Source: Epiperipatus broadwayi
Taxonomy: Eukaryota > Onychophora > Udeonychophora > Euonychophora > Peripatidae
Length of the DNA: 64,000 nt
Reading direction: 5' to 3'
Assembly (NCBI GenBank): GCA_028023455.1
Contig: JAQFVV010000013.1
Span: 6,216,811 to 6,280,810 of the forward strand
Position 1 is the first letter of the stretch, and the number at the start of each line of letters is the position of its first letter. The notes beneath the pieces were generated by a model that was not told where the DNA came from, made no database searches, and worked only from the letters and a program-made list of their open reading frames with translations. Positions 34,463-46,169 of this stretch are shown here, in pieces. The translations under genes and the position numbers were made by a program.

Positions 34463-34680
34463 AAAACTCTCCATACAATAGTGCCACTCAGTGCAAGCCA
34501 GAGTAATCAATGGATGCCAGAAGGCTTGTGCATAAAATCCCTATCTAGTGCCTAGTAATCCAATATTTCCAGACATCCATTGATTACTCTGGCTTGCACT
34601 GAATAGCACTATTGTATGAAGAGTTTTGCCTGTTTTAATAACAGTTATGAGCAAGCATAAGAAATGGTGATCATGTGAAT
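34463..34680. mobile_element. Fold-back repeat family A, copy A3 (inner segment deleted)
   Basis: Arms at 34463-34530 and 34568-34636 are inverse copies (CAGTGCAAGCCAGAGTAATC against GATTACTCTGGCTTGCACTG). The right end is the family terminus GAAATGGTGATCATGTG. The hammerhead segment and the middle present in A1, A2 and A4 are missing, so this copy is a deletion derivative reduced to a hairpin. Confidence 0.85.
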
Positions 34681-34779
34681 TTTTTAATCCACAGAAATAC
34701 TTTCAGTTAATTCCTTAACCTTCCTCAATTGCCATTAAATTCAAACAGATAAAATTGAAGCAAATATCATCAACTCAAA

Positions 34780-35805
34780 TCCTATAATTCCCAAATTTTA
34801 GCATTAGAAGCTTGTCTATTAATCATATCCATTTTATTTATATTTATTAAAATTGCTTCCTCAATGTTTCTTTTATTATAGTTTCTCTTTTCATAAAAAA
34901 TCTTAGCACTTTTGATATCAAACTTAAATTTAAATTTACATGTCCTTTCATGATCCAAGAAAACAAGCAGTCATTACACTATTATTATTTTTACTTTTCA
35001 TATGCTTATATAACAATTCATGCTCCTTTAATCTTTTTTTAATACTGCACTTTAATTTTAATTCACCTATATATGATATCATACATCCACAAAAAATTTG
35101 ATATACAACATTACTTTTCTGCTTGACAGCTATGACATTTTAGAATTATTCACTAACTTATTAACATTATTTGTAACATAAAATGAAACATTAAACACAT
35201 TCTTATGTATATCTTTAAAAAATTTCACTTGAGTATTTGATAATACAATTTTTATTATCAATCTTCAACTATTTTAAATTACTATAGCTCTCTTTAAATT
35301 GACATAAAGTATTGTTAATTTGTTCAATCTTATAACCAACTTCAAACAATTCATTGGCAAATATCTCAATATTTTTAAATTTATCACATTGGTAACAACA
35401 TAATTTTTTATTCCAAAACAAAAAAGATCTAAAACTTGTCATCTTATGCATAACTGGTACTTTTGATTTACAATTCATATATCCCCCTTTTTTGCAATGG
35501 TTTGATTATTAATTTATAACTTAACTTATTATTTCTTGTAATTTTAAATCCAAATACTTAATACTTTGTCCTGTTCCTTTTCATTAATCCATTCAAACTA
35601 TTCAAATTATTCAATGCCTTTATAAACAAATTTATAGTATTGGTATTTCCACAAACAAATATATCATCTACATACCTTTTGTAAATTTTAATATCTTTAA
35701 AAGTACACATATTTAAAATACTACTCTCATATGTAGACAAAACAAAATTTCAAACTTGTATTACAACAGCAGACCTATAGGCCAACCCATTTTGATTTTA
35801 TCACC
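34780..35805 (-). pseudogene. Penelope-like element: reverse transcriptase end and GIY-YIG endonuclease
   Basis: On the minus strand, KMGWPIGLL and NFVLSTYESS precede YKRYVDDIFVCG, the YVDD catalytic box (about 35680-35640), matching the fragment at 1-356. A linker with MCLKSVP-like and WNKKLCCYQCDKF residues follows. Then comes VYQIFCGCMISYIGELK (about 35112-35063), the GIY-YIG nuclease start with its Y and YIG residues, followed by RLKEHELLYKHM with the conserved R and EH pair and, after a frameshift, EEAILININKMDMINRQAS near 34830. The order RT then GIY-YIG is that of canonical Penelope elements. Stops and frameshifts make it inactive. The 5' half of the RT is missing. Confidence 0.85.
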
Positions 35806-35809
35806 TTTT

Positions 35810-37080
35810 TATGATAATACTCTCCAAGGGAAAGAAATTGCTCTAGTAACATTAGATCATAAGTCATCACCCAAAGAAGAAACAGTATGGTTGGTCATTT
35901 TATGTACCATTTGTAATTGTGTACATTTTTGGCAAAGAGTAATGACAACAAGAAGATGATTAGGGATTATATACATTGATGCATTTATGGGAAAATGAAT
36001 TTATAGATTTGTAAAACATCTGGTAATAAAGAATAGGTTGAAGAACTATATTGCTCACCAATGTACAGGTTAAGGAGAAAAAGAATAAAAACCTTTTTAT
36101 ATATCTTTTCATATTTTTATATATTTTTTATTCTTATATAATTTTTATTATTATTTTATATTAATTTTCTACAATTCTAATTTTTTTTAACCAACCTATC
36201 TATTTTCTTTTCTCATTCCTCATAAATGTACCGATAGTACATTATCTATATATATGTACCATTTCTTATATAATTACATAGAAACAAATGGTTTACCTAT
36301 TTATTACTTTGGCATATAGTGAAAAAAAAAAATTCTTGCTCATTGCATTTGTTACAAATATGATACTTATTCAGCTAACTATTAAAAGAATATAATATTT
36401 ATTTATAAATTTAAAACATACTTTACAGTTAATAAATTTTATAATAAACTTTGTCATACTTTTTTTAATTTAAAAAATTATTAGGCAATAATTTTTTATG
36501 CATTCTTTAATCAAAATAACTATGTTTTGTAAATTAACTCTTTGAATTGCTTTTAAATGAACCACCATCGCCAGCATGAGTAACTTATAAACGAGTATAG
36601 CTATTCTAGCTCCAAAAGAAGAAAAGAAAGAAAGATAGAGAGAAAATGAAGAATATAAAAACAAAAAAAATACAATTAAAGAATAAAAATGAGATTGCAC
36701 AAACGCATGATTCTATTATTACAAGCAATGCAGATAGATGACCAGGTATAAGGAGCTTATGACAATCACGTGACTAAAGACAGTAAAAAAAAAAACAAAG
36801 GGAAGAAAATAATAAAAACATATACAATGAGATTCAAATAGAAATTATTTTTATTTACTTTTTGAATAAACTTGCAATAGTTATTATTTGCTTTTTTGTT
36901 TGAAGTTTTTTTTTCCATTTTTTATTTAAATAACAAAAACGAGTGGGGAAAAGAAAACAAAACATTATTACATGTTTATTATAAATATTTTATTAAGCAA
37001 AATATTTACAAAAACAAGATGTTTGAAAATATAACGAAATCTAAAAATCAATAATTCTAATTACTTGCGTATTTTAAAAT
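35810..37080. other. AT-rich stretch without recognised features
   Basis: The first 180 bp are somewhat richer in G+C and hold a 67-codon ORF (35756-35959) partly antisense to the Penelope remnant. The rest is A/T-rich without a supported feature. Confidence 0.4.
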
Positions 37081-37137
37081 TAGCAAAACAAACTATTGAA
37101 TAATATTAAAAATATGTAGAGTTTAAAGCTAATACCA

Positions 37138-37222
37138 AGACTAGCATAATAAGCAAACTAAACTTTCAGCAATCCACAGATATGCTTCTGTGCCCTTCTA
37201 AGCACCATCATCAGACTCACAT
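37138..37222 (-). ncRNA. Second type of hammerhead-like motif (weak)
   Basis: Minus strand: CTGATGA (37214-37208), a stem II region with GTGC..GCAC (37207-37189), GAAG where GAAA is usual, and then GCATA, which pairs with TATGC 33 nt later (37148-37144) as a five-pair stem III. The layout fits a hammerhead with a G-C instead of the A-U pair at the core edge. Stem I is poor. This is suggestive only. Confidence 0.3.
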
Positions 37223-37432
37223 CTAATAACTAGTTTCCTACTTTTTATTTTGTATTTTCTTCACTTGCAACCTAATTTTAAATGGTACAATTGTGGAATT
37301 ATGCTTAGACTTTAAAATAAATAAATTTATATAAACAGATTTATTGACATTTTAATATAAACTCAGCAATTATTTATCTCAGAAATATTTTAAATACAAC
37401 TATATTTTACATACCCGGAATCTAGATGTAAT

Positions 37433-37790
37433 ATAGGGGATTTGAATATAAACTTTCAAGCTCCCTTCAGCTATCGACTATATCTCATACAACCAATACA
37501 CAGGATCACATACATATGAAAAAGATAAATGGTCTCCAATATATATTTTTCATGGTGAATCAGCACTAATCAGTTGATGCAGATCATCATCTCCCCCACA
37601 CAAATATAATCAATGCTTGGTGTATATTAAGATAGAAAATCTTCACACTTTAATGGACAGGCTTCAATGTACTCTACCTTCCAACTCTTCAGGCATCCAT
37701 ATCATTGCAAATCTGATGATGGAATGTACAATCTCTACGTGAATCAGTTGTATGAAAATCTTTGTTCAAATCCCCTATATTATTATGTCA
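37433..37790 (-). mobile_element. tRNA-like short repeat, copy S2, with an inverted partial copy
   Basis: The minus-strand unit 37640-37433 matches S1. It has AGATGATGATCTGC, a decayed hammerhead core CTGATTA..GTGCT (37573-37567 for the core), TGTGTATTGGTTGTATG, and a B box TATTCAAATCCCC next to 37433. At 37738-37786 on the plus strand a shorter copy repeats GAATCAGTTGTATG and GTTCAAATCCCC, lacking about 25 nt. The two face each other and form a large inverted repeat. GAAA is ATGAAAAA here and G8 is lost, so the ribozyme is dead. Confidence 0.6.
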
Positions 37791-37799
37791 GAAATGTGA

Positions 37800-40375
37800 A
37801 CTCACATATGTCCTGATAGCAAAAGTGAAGAATGTAAATTAATCTACATTCATACACAAATTTTCAGACTTGTTAGAAGTAAAATGTAGGTTGACTTCCT
37901 TAATATTGCTTGCACATTCAGATTTTGATCATCATTTTATTCTATATATGTGTAGGAAATGTTTCTGACCTAATTGATGATTCAAAATTACATTTAAAAT
38001 ATAACCATTATAATTCAAATATTCTATGCAATGTCCTTTCAATATAGCTAGAGATAAAATAAATCCCTTAAAATTGATATTACTTTCTGAGTATAAGGTA
38101 GGAACTGACTTTAGAAATGTATGCAGATTGTTTAAAAAACAGAATGTTATATAAAGTGTAATAATTAGATATTTTCCAATATTGTATTATATCTGTAAAT
38201 ATGTTGATTTTAGTTTTACAAATAATAAAATGAAAGCAAAACATCTTTACAGATAAATATTTTATATATTGTGATGATTAGTTTAAAAAGGAGATTGATA
38301 TAACTAATTAAATAAAAAAAGGTAAAAAGAAACTTAATTAAATTAGTTATAATCAATTTGTTAACTTATCTACCCTAAACAACCTTCAATCATTATAATT
38401 TTGTTAATAATATATTCACTTTTTGATTTTAATATTCTATTCCTATGCCTTCATTATTTCTTGAAAATGTTGGGTTAAAAACAAATCAACTACAATATTT
38501 ATAGATGCATATAAAGATGTAAACATATAGCATGGAATATAAGGAAATGTCTGTAATGATAAAATAAGCACGTTAATAAAATATGCTTGATATATTTAAA
38601 TTTCCATTTGATCGCACAAACTTTAAATGCATGAATATATCAAAAAAAAAAAAAAGAGAAATGTATTTGAAGTGTGAATTGTAAATTAAAAGTTAAGATA
38701 TCTAAAATATTAAAAAAGAGAGAGAAATAGAGCTGGATTAATGATCCCATATGGTTGTCTGATAATCTCTAGCTTAATAAATGATTAATAATAATTATTA
38801 ATATATCATTTTAATAAAGTATATGCATATGTGGTATTATCTTAATATGCACCCAAAGGGTTGATTATTGCAATATATTAAAGATATCAAATGTGTAAAT
38901 GCAAAAATTTAGCCTGTCTTTTAAAATAAATTTTTATAATGTGGTATTAAAAGAACAATTTAATGCCAATTAATGTATTTTAAAAGAAGAGAAGAACATC
39001 TTTGAAATATATTAATAATAAAATATAAACATACAATTTTAATATTTGTTAGAATAAAATGAAGCAAAAACTTTGTGTCAAGTCTCATTAAAAAAGTAGA
39101 GATTAAAAGTGTAAAAACTATAACAACTTTCTGTCTAATAAATAACTATCTAAACCTCCAGAATTGTCAGAATATTTTAGTCTCCTGAATATGTCTCAAG
39201 AAAAGAAATATAGTTTCTATTTTTTGAGGTCGACCATGTTCTCCATTAACAACTCATGAAATCTATATTGACACATTATCATTCCATCATCCCAAAAACT
39301 ATGCGCTGATGAAGAAAAATAGGTTTCTATTATTTAGGACTGTACTTCAGAGTTAACTTATGAAGAAATGAACATAAAATGATTTTATTTATATATATTT
39401 TTGATATAAAAATGTCTACATATATTTTTGACTCAAAGAAATTTTCTTTTTTTTGTTTGCTAAAATTAAATAAAAATATATTTTATTTGATAATCATCTG
39501 CTATTATCAAAAATGAAGCAGTACTTTTTATTTATATTTGTGAATTAATGTAAATAAAAAGCGAAACAAAATATTTTTATAATTAATTTAATATTTTGAA
39601 AATTTATTTAGCATCAGTAATAAATAGCATACATTTATATTAAATATATTATTATTGGGATCTCAAACAAATCTTTTCATTAGAGAATGTTTTATAATTA
39701 ATTGTATATGCTAATATTAATGAAGGATGTAATTAGTTGTCATTGCATTTTTTCTTTTACTTCAAGGGTATAAAATTAATAAACATGAATAATAATTATC
39801 TTCATTCTACTCTAGAATTATCTATTGTAATCTTGGGTAATATAATGAATAAAAAAGCAGATGGTATTCCACAACTCCAGACCAATCAATTTCTTCCTCT
39901 GGAACTAATGAATTCGCATCTAATAGCCACATTTTACTCTGTTATATTATTCAAACTAATACATAAAATTAAAAAAAACCCTAAAATTTCAAATCCAGGC
40001 TAACTCACTTGTGTAGTTATATAGTAAGGTGAAGATAACTGTTCTTGAAAATATGTAGAAAAGCATGTGAGAGTACTTATAATATTATTGGTACACACAT
40101 AATAATATTAGTGCTTTTGTGAAAAATAGTTTTTATTTTTGGAATAAAATACTATTTAGTTTTTTTATCTATGGCAATAGAGATTTATTAATTAAATATT
40201 AAAAAAAACATCATGTATGATTTTATAAATGGAAGAGCTATGATATTTTTCTAAAAAAATATAATATTAGTACATGTAAATCTCTATATAAATAAGACTT
40301 TGTAAAAGTAAAAGGAAGACAAGTATGGAAGTCTCTATAAAAATGGCAGACTTTTGAAGAAATATAGTATTTTTA
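37800..40375. other. AT-rich stretch, mostly unrecognised
   Basis: At 39195-39365 a degenerate direct repeat is seen (TAGTTTCTATTTTTTGAGG against TAGGTTTCTATTATTTAGG). An 88-codon ORF near 39737 has no motif. Nothing firmer. Confidence 0.4.
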
Positions 40376-40379
40376 AATC

Positions 40380-40890
40380 ATCATCATCATCATTATCAAC
40401 CATTATCAACCCACTGCAGGATGAAGGTCTTTCCATGTTCAATTCATCTTCTTCTATCTCTACTCTCTCTTCTCCAAATCACCCCTGCACACTTTCTTAT
40501 TTTATCCATCCATCTGACATGTGATCTCTTTCTGGTATTTTACAATTCCTTGGAATCCAGTTTAAGATTTCAATTGTCCATCTATTATCATCTCTTTCAG
40601 CAATATGTCCAGCCCAACTCCACTTCAATCTTTTAATCCTTTCAGTGATGTCAGTAACACCTGTTTGTTCTCTTACCCATATACTGTGTTTTCAATCTCT
40701 TCTTGTTACTCCTAACATGCATCTCTCCATACTTCTTTGAGGGGTTTGAAGTCTCTGAATTGCTCTTTTATTAAGTGTATAGGTCTCAGATCCATAAGTA
40801 AGAACTGGTAAAACACATTTATGAAATACCTTCCTTTTCAAACACATAGGCATATTTTCTTTTAGTAGTAAGTTATTTTTAAATAAGCTC
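40380..40890 (-). pseudogene. RTE/BovB-type LINE, 3' end fragment
   Basis: This is the inverse of the 3' part of 18935-20300. It has the CATCATCATCAT tail at 40380 (an ATGATG tail on the minus strand), then the C-terminal W-WAGH region, and RAIQRLQTPQRSMERCMLG and VLPVLTYGSET towards 40800. It keeps the reading QRSMERC where the 18.9-kb copy has a frameshift, so it helps date that change. It begins near 40890, which makes it a 5'-truncated copy of about 0.5 kb. Confidence 0.85.
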
Positions 40891-40899
40891 CACTAAATA

Positions 40900-41640
40900 T
40901 GGGCCATTATGGTGCTTTAGCACCACAGAAATATGGTTCCTTACAAACAATTGAAATTTATCAGATTGTAGTAGAATTTACCAGATTATAGTATAATTAT
41001 TTTACATTATATATGCTGATAAAGTATTTTTCTTTCCACTTGTATAATCAAAAGGACATAAGTATAATGTTTATTTAGGGCTAGATCTCATAAATTTATG
41101 AGGATTATTTTCAATAATCTATTCAAATTTTAAATATATCTTCACATTTATTCTGAAGAGAACATCTAGTAAATGCATTAACATGTTTCTTAAATATAAT
41201 GTTTGTAGTAATTTTGTAAACTTAAGTATTGAGCTATGAACATGGATATGTATATTAAGGTATTTAACACCTCTAATTTTTTGAAGAGTAAAGATTGTTT
41301 GCAAAATGCATTTCTTTTAATTTTTTCTGTAATGCTTTTATTATTATTACACACATGTAATTATATTTTATATTATAATAAAATTATATCTATTAGTCTT
41401 GATTTCATTTCAATTTTTAAGTACTCTATTAGTTGAATGCATTAATTATAAAGAAAAAATATAGCACATATGTGAAGACTAGATTTCTTCCACAATAGTA
41501 CATATATATATATATATATATATATAATAACCTAAAATATTAATATGCAAAATAATAACAAACACTATATGCCAACCTCAGAGGGATTATCAAATGCCAT
41601 ATGCTACAATAAAAAGAAGCCACAAGGATAATAATAGCAA
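40900..41640. other. AT-rich stretch with a TA run
   Basis: A (TA)n run at about 41501-41526. Two overlapping ORFs on opposite strands near 41120-41436 look like chance. Confidence 0.5.
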
Positions 41641-42600
41641 TTAATAAACATTGTAAATATAATATCCAACATTTTGCAAATTTTAAGAGGTGGAAAACTC
41701 TCATCTCATTCTCACACATACAAGGAGGCTCTTAATATTGGAACATTCTGCATAGAATGATTAGGTTATATTAAATGCTGTTCTTTCTAAAACCTTCAAA
41801 CTACATCATTTTTAATAACAATCAACAGCATCTCATTGCCATAATCAGATCCACATTAATTTCTTCTGATAAATAATAATATATTTTCTTATATTTGTGC
41901 CATATTATCTCTTAAAAGTAATTTTCTTTTGCAAAAAAAAGATAATAGTCCTTTCTGTAAATTAAAATTTCAGGGTTCTGAAATTAAAATTCTATAATAG
42001 TAAAAATTTACTCTTTTTTTTTCATTTAAGGATTTTTAGGCAATGAATAAAATCCTAATATGATAAGATATATACTTATTCATAAAATAATGTCTATACA
42101 ATTTACAATAATAATAATAAATTTTAAAGAAAATATTTTACTTAAAATAAATACATGAAAAACTCTTAATTTGGAATAAAAAAATATACCAGGACAGTAT
42201 TAAGATATAATGAGTGGATGCAGTATTTTATGGTCACTCAGGATATAATCCAACAACTCCTACTAAAATCCTCTTTATGGATTTGAGATAAATAATTTCA
42301 TTATTTACATTTATGATGTACAATCAAAAATAATCCTTTGAATAAAATAAACTAATTTATCACAAAATCAACCTTCCTTTAAGGAATACAATAGTTTAAA
42401 GTGATCATTTGGTAATTAAGAAAATACATCTATAAATCAATTTGAACAAAGTGATTATTATATTGAATTTCATATGTTTATGTACTCTTAATGTTCAACA
42501 TAAAAGATGCATCAATAATAGATTCTATAATATTAAGATTTTTTGACAATATGTGTAGAGGATGCTATGACATATGAAAGAAAAATTGTCTCTGAATGAT
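41640..42600. repeat. Long non-coding repeat block 3, partner of 48120-48900
   Basis: Colinear landmarks shared with 48.1-48.9 kb are AAGAGGTGGAAAACTCTCA against AAGAGGAGGAGAACTTTCA, GAGGCTCTTAATATTGGAA against AGACTCTTGGTATTGCAA, AAAATACATCT, and ATTTCATATGTTTATGTACTC against ATTTCAATGTTCATGTACTC (written in parts). There is no coding signal. It is followed at once by the family C array. Confidence 0.5.
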
Positions 42601-42752
42601 GAAAATATTTTATCAATAATTTTATATATATATATAATACTGAGATTATATATATATATGTTCACTAGAGGGAGCTTACAAATAGCCCCAATCAAGCTTT
42701 AATGTATAAGTGCCAAAGAGAAAAAATTAAAAATCTCTATCAGAATGTCCTC

Positions 42753-42802
42753 ATCCTCAGACCAATTGTTTTCAAGCTCATGGCTCACCTCAGTGAGAAG
42801 CT
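42753..42802 (-). ncRNA. Hammerhead-like ribozyme, copy C1
   Basis: Minus strand: AGCTTCTCA, CTGAGGT (42793-42787; A9 is T), stem II GAGC-CATGA-GCTT (four pairs, one G-U), GAAA (42773-42770), ACAATTGG, TC, then TGAGGA, which pairs with TTCTCA (six pairs, one G-U). The expected cleavage point is between 42760 and 42759. Confidence 0.55.
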
Positions 42803-43168
42803 AGAACTCCAGACCACTAAATCCAAAATATCAACTCAAAAGTCAGCACTTATACATTATTATCAATTTGAAAACCTGAATTTTTCAGACATGTAAATGT
42901 CTTCAAATCCAACCTTACAAACCAAATAGCTATATGGGTCTGAACTCAGTTGAGTTTCACTATATACTAATAGCTTCAGCAATATAACATCACAAAAGCC
43001 TTCAAGGGTACACTTATAATAATTAATAAAACAAGACACAAATTGTGTAACTTGCTTTTAAGCTTGTATTAAAATGTTCACTAGAAGGAGCTTACCAGTA
43101 GCCCCAATCAAGCTTTAATTTATAAGTGCTGAAAGAGAAAAAAATCAAAATCTCTATCAGAATGTTCT

Positions 43169-43219
43169 CATCCCCAGACTAATTGGTTTCAAGCTTATGG
43201 CTCACCTCAGTGAGGAGAT
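43169..43219 (-). ncRNA. Hammerhead-like ribozyme, copy C2
   Basis: Minus strand: ATCTCCTCA, CTGAGGT, GAGC-CATAA-GCTT, GAAA, CCAATTAG, TC, TGGGGAT. Stem I has six pairs with one G-U. Stem III is ACC-AATT-AGT with one mismatch. Only A9 departs from the hammerhead core. Confidence 0.55.
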
Positions 43220-43599
43220 AGGACTCCAGACCCTACATCCAAAATACCAACTCAAAAGTCAGCACTTATCTATTATGTTACTATCAATTTGAAAACGTAA
43301 TTTTTTCAGACAAGTAAATGTCTTCAAATCCAGTCTTACTAACAAAATGGATATATGGGCCTGAATTCAGTTCAGTTTCACCATATATTAATAGCTTCAG
43401 CAATATAACACCGCAAAAGCCTTCAAGGGTACACTCATAATATCATAATAATTAATAAAACAAGACACAAATTGTGTAACTTGCTTTTAAGCTTGTATTA
43501 AAATGTTCATTAGAGGGAGCTTACGTTTAGCCCCAATCAAGCTTTAATTTATAAGTGCTGAAAGTGAAAGAATTCAAAATCTGTATCGGAATGTCCTCA

Positions 43600-43648
43600 T
43601 TCCCAGAACAATTGGTTTTAAGTTTATGGCTCATCTCAGTAAGGAGCT
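43600..43648 (-). ncRNA. Hammerhead-like ribozyme, copy C3 (decayed)
   Basis: Minus strand: AGCTCCTTA, CTGAGAT, GAGC-CATAA-ACTT, AAAA instead of GAAA, CCAATTGT, TC, TGGGAAT. Three core positions differ from the hammerhead consensus. Confidence 0.4.
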
Positions 43649-43899
43649 AAGACTCCAGATACTAAATCCAAAATACCAACTCAAAAGTCAACTTCAGCTT
43701 TTGTGATGTTATATTGCTGAAGCTATTAATATATGATGAAACTGAACTGAGTTCAAACCCATATAACAATTTGGTTTATAAGACTGGATTTGAAGACATT
43801 TTACATGTCTGAAAAATTCTGGTTTTCAAATTGATAGTAATGTATTAGATAAGTGCTGACTTTTGAGTTGGTAGTTTGGATTTAGTGTCTGGAGTCCAT

Positions 43900-43948
43900 G
43901 CTCCTCATTGAGGTGAGTCATAAGCTTGAAACCAATTGGTCTGGGAAT
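43900..43948 (+). ncRNA. Hammerhead-like ribozyme, copy C4
   Basis: Plus strand: GCTCCTCA, TTGAGGT (C3 is T, A9 is T), GAGT-CATAA-GCTT, GAAA, CCAATTGG, TC, TGGGAAT. Stem III is the full palindrome ACCAATTGGT, which can form three pairs with an AATT loop or five pairs between two molecules. GUC triplet kept. Confidence 0.5.
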
Positions 43949-44317
43949 GAGGACATTCTTATAAAGATTTTGAAGTCATTCTCCTTCAGCACTTATAAAT
44001 TAAAACTTGATTGGGGCTATTGGTAAGCTCCCTCTAGTGAACATTTTAATACAAGCTTAAAAGCAAGTTATGCAATTTGTATCTTGTTTTATTAATTATT
44101 ATAAGTGTAACTTTGGGTTTTTGCAATGTTATATTGCTGATGCTATTAATATATAGTGAAACTGAACTGAATTCAGACCCATATAGCTATTTGCTTTGTA
44201 AGGCTGGATTTGAAGACTTTTATGTGTCTGAAAAATTCAGGTTTTCAAATTGATAGTAACATATTAGATAAGTGCTGACTTTTGAGTTGGTATTTTGGAT
44301 CTAGTGTCTGGAGTCCT

Positions 44318-44367
44318 AGCTCCTTACTGAGATAATCCATAAGCTCAAAACCAATTGGTCTGGGGAT
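44318..44367 (+). ncRNA. Hammerhead-like ribozyme, copy C5 (decayed)
   Basis: Plus strand: AGCTCCTTA, CTGAGAT, AATC-CATAA-GCTC, AAAA, CCAATTGG, TC, TGGGGAT. Stem I has six pairs with two G-U wobbles and stem III is intact. Stem II and G12 are lost. Confidence 0.45.
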
Positions 44368-44529
44368 GAGGACATTCTGATAGAGATTTTGAATTCTTTC
44401 TCTTTCAGCACTTATAAATTAAAGCTTGATTGGGGCTATTGATAAGTTCCCTTTAGTGAACATTTTAAAACAAGCTTAAAAGCATGTTACACAATTTGCA
44501 TCTTGTTTTATTAATTATTATTTATATAT

Positions 44530-46140
44530 ATGAAAAATCAGAATTGCGTGGATAAGAAGTAGTTTTTGTATATTGGAATCTCAAATTGTATTTAATGGAA
44601 AAGTTTAGAGTAATGAAATCTGAAATCGCATATGGTGATTTTTGAAAATTTGAAAAGTATATTTTACTCTATTAAATATTATAGATCTTTACATATATCA
44701 AAAGAAAGGATTTTTTGAGAAATATAATTGTATCTTTAAGTTCAGGAATTAATTTCTTCGTTTTTGGCTAACTAAATTTACTACTAATAAAAGATTGAAT
44801 GGTGATTTTTTAAAACTAGAAATGTAGAGAGAGGAATAAAATTAACATTGTATGAAGCACTGAAAGAGTGTGATAACATTCAGTTAAAATATGAAGGAAT
44901 TTTTTGATATCTTTGCCACTCCCATAATAAAATAGTATTACAAACTCATAAACCTAATAATTATTATTATAGTTTAAAAACATAGCGCTATATAACTAAA
45001 TAATTTGGTATATATATATAAACCTAATTCGTAAAACTGTGAACTTTATTTATTAATAAAATATCAAGTCAAAGATATTTAAATTAATTGGTTTAATCCA
45101 TAGAGATATTTTTAAGAGCAGCTTGATATAATGAAATAAAATATAATTTATCCACTGCTATATATTCTACCTAACTATCAATATAGTGTAATGCACATAT
45201 TACTTATAAAATATATAAATGATGGTCTCCAAAGCTAGACTCAAATCAATATAAAATAACGTTACCATACACTTCTACTCATCATCACTATTAATAAGCA
45301 ATTGAAACTTTTTAGGGGCACAGATATCAAAATAATTAAATTCAACAAGTACACAAAGGAAAGAAAAAATCAGAAATGTAACGAATTAATTACTTCATAA
45401 AAGTATAACATTTGAGCGGACTAAGAAGTATGCAATAGTAAAGTAATAAGATATTATAATAATAAAACATCTTCCTGACTTTTAATATATAAATAATTAT
45501 GTATTGCCGTTTTAATATCTATTCTAAAATCTATATATTTCAAGATAAAAAAAAAAGTAATGTAATGTATGTTTGTAAAACAGGGTGCATATATACAAGC
45601 ACAAAACATATATGTGTGTGGCCATTATAAATATTTAAACTAGAATATAGACATATACTATCTAATAACTGAAATGGTAGTACATATTGTATTTTATGGT
45701 TAATACAATGAAAAGTATCTCAATCAAGCAATACATAGAAAACAGAATTTAAAATAAGTGCCTTGCACAACATCAAAAGCGTGTGATATAGTAAAATCTA
45801 AGTAACAAGAAATAGTTCAAAGGTATTCTCATTTGAATACATACAAGTGTGTAGTAAAATACATGAATGATAATGATATCTAATTTTTGATTTTAAAACG
45901 TTTTAACAAATAAGTGGTAATGGAATACAAACTTTGTTCTATCATGACTATTTTAATACGCTCATTTTTACCAACAAAAAAAAAAAAGAAATATCAAAGA
46001 AATGATTTCTCCAAAAGCATGTACTTTTACATTAAAAAATGTGATTTTTTTATTACTGATATTGCTAAACAAAGATCAAAATCCAGAATGCGATTATTAA
46101 TCTCAATATTAGTAATCATAATTCACTGATGTAGTACTGA
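44530..46140. other. AT-rich stretch without recognised features
   Basis: No gene or definable repeat. The 71-codon ORF near 45914 is of chance length. Confidence 0.5.
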
Positions 46141-46169
46141 GGATAGCATTTTTTTTTAAAAGTGTCATA

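Larger units (their letters stand above)
42655..44520. mobile_element. Family C hammerhead-bearing array: three direct and two inverted units
   Basis: The boundary phrase TTCACTAGAGGGAGCTTA (with small changes) starts units at about 42660, 43075 and 43503, and its inverse ends units at about 44045 and 44462. The turn from direct to inverted order is near 43690, inside a shortened third unit. Each unit holds CCCCAATCAAGCTTTAAT, a hammerhead-like segment, AAATCCAAAATA, TTGAAAACCTGAATTTTTCAG, the palindromic GAACTCAGTTC, and TAAGCTTGTATT. Hammerhead cleavage points would be 417 and 429 bp apart in the direct part and 419 bp in the inverted part. No ORF. Tandem units with a ribozyme each are the hallmark of retrozymes. 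Transcription across the whole array would give a long double-stranded hairpin. Confidence 0.85.

Noticed and set aside
39303-39340. CTGATGA followed by a GTTTC-like stretch
   Set aside because: No GAAA in the right place and no stem II, so it is a chance match within a degenerate direct repeat.
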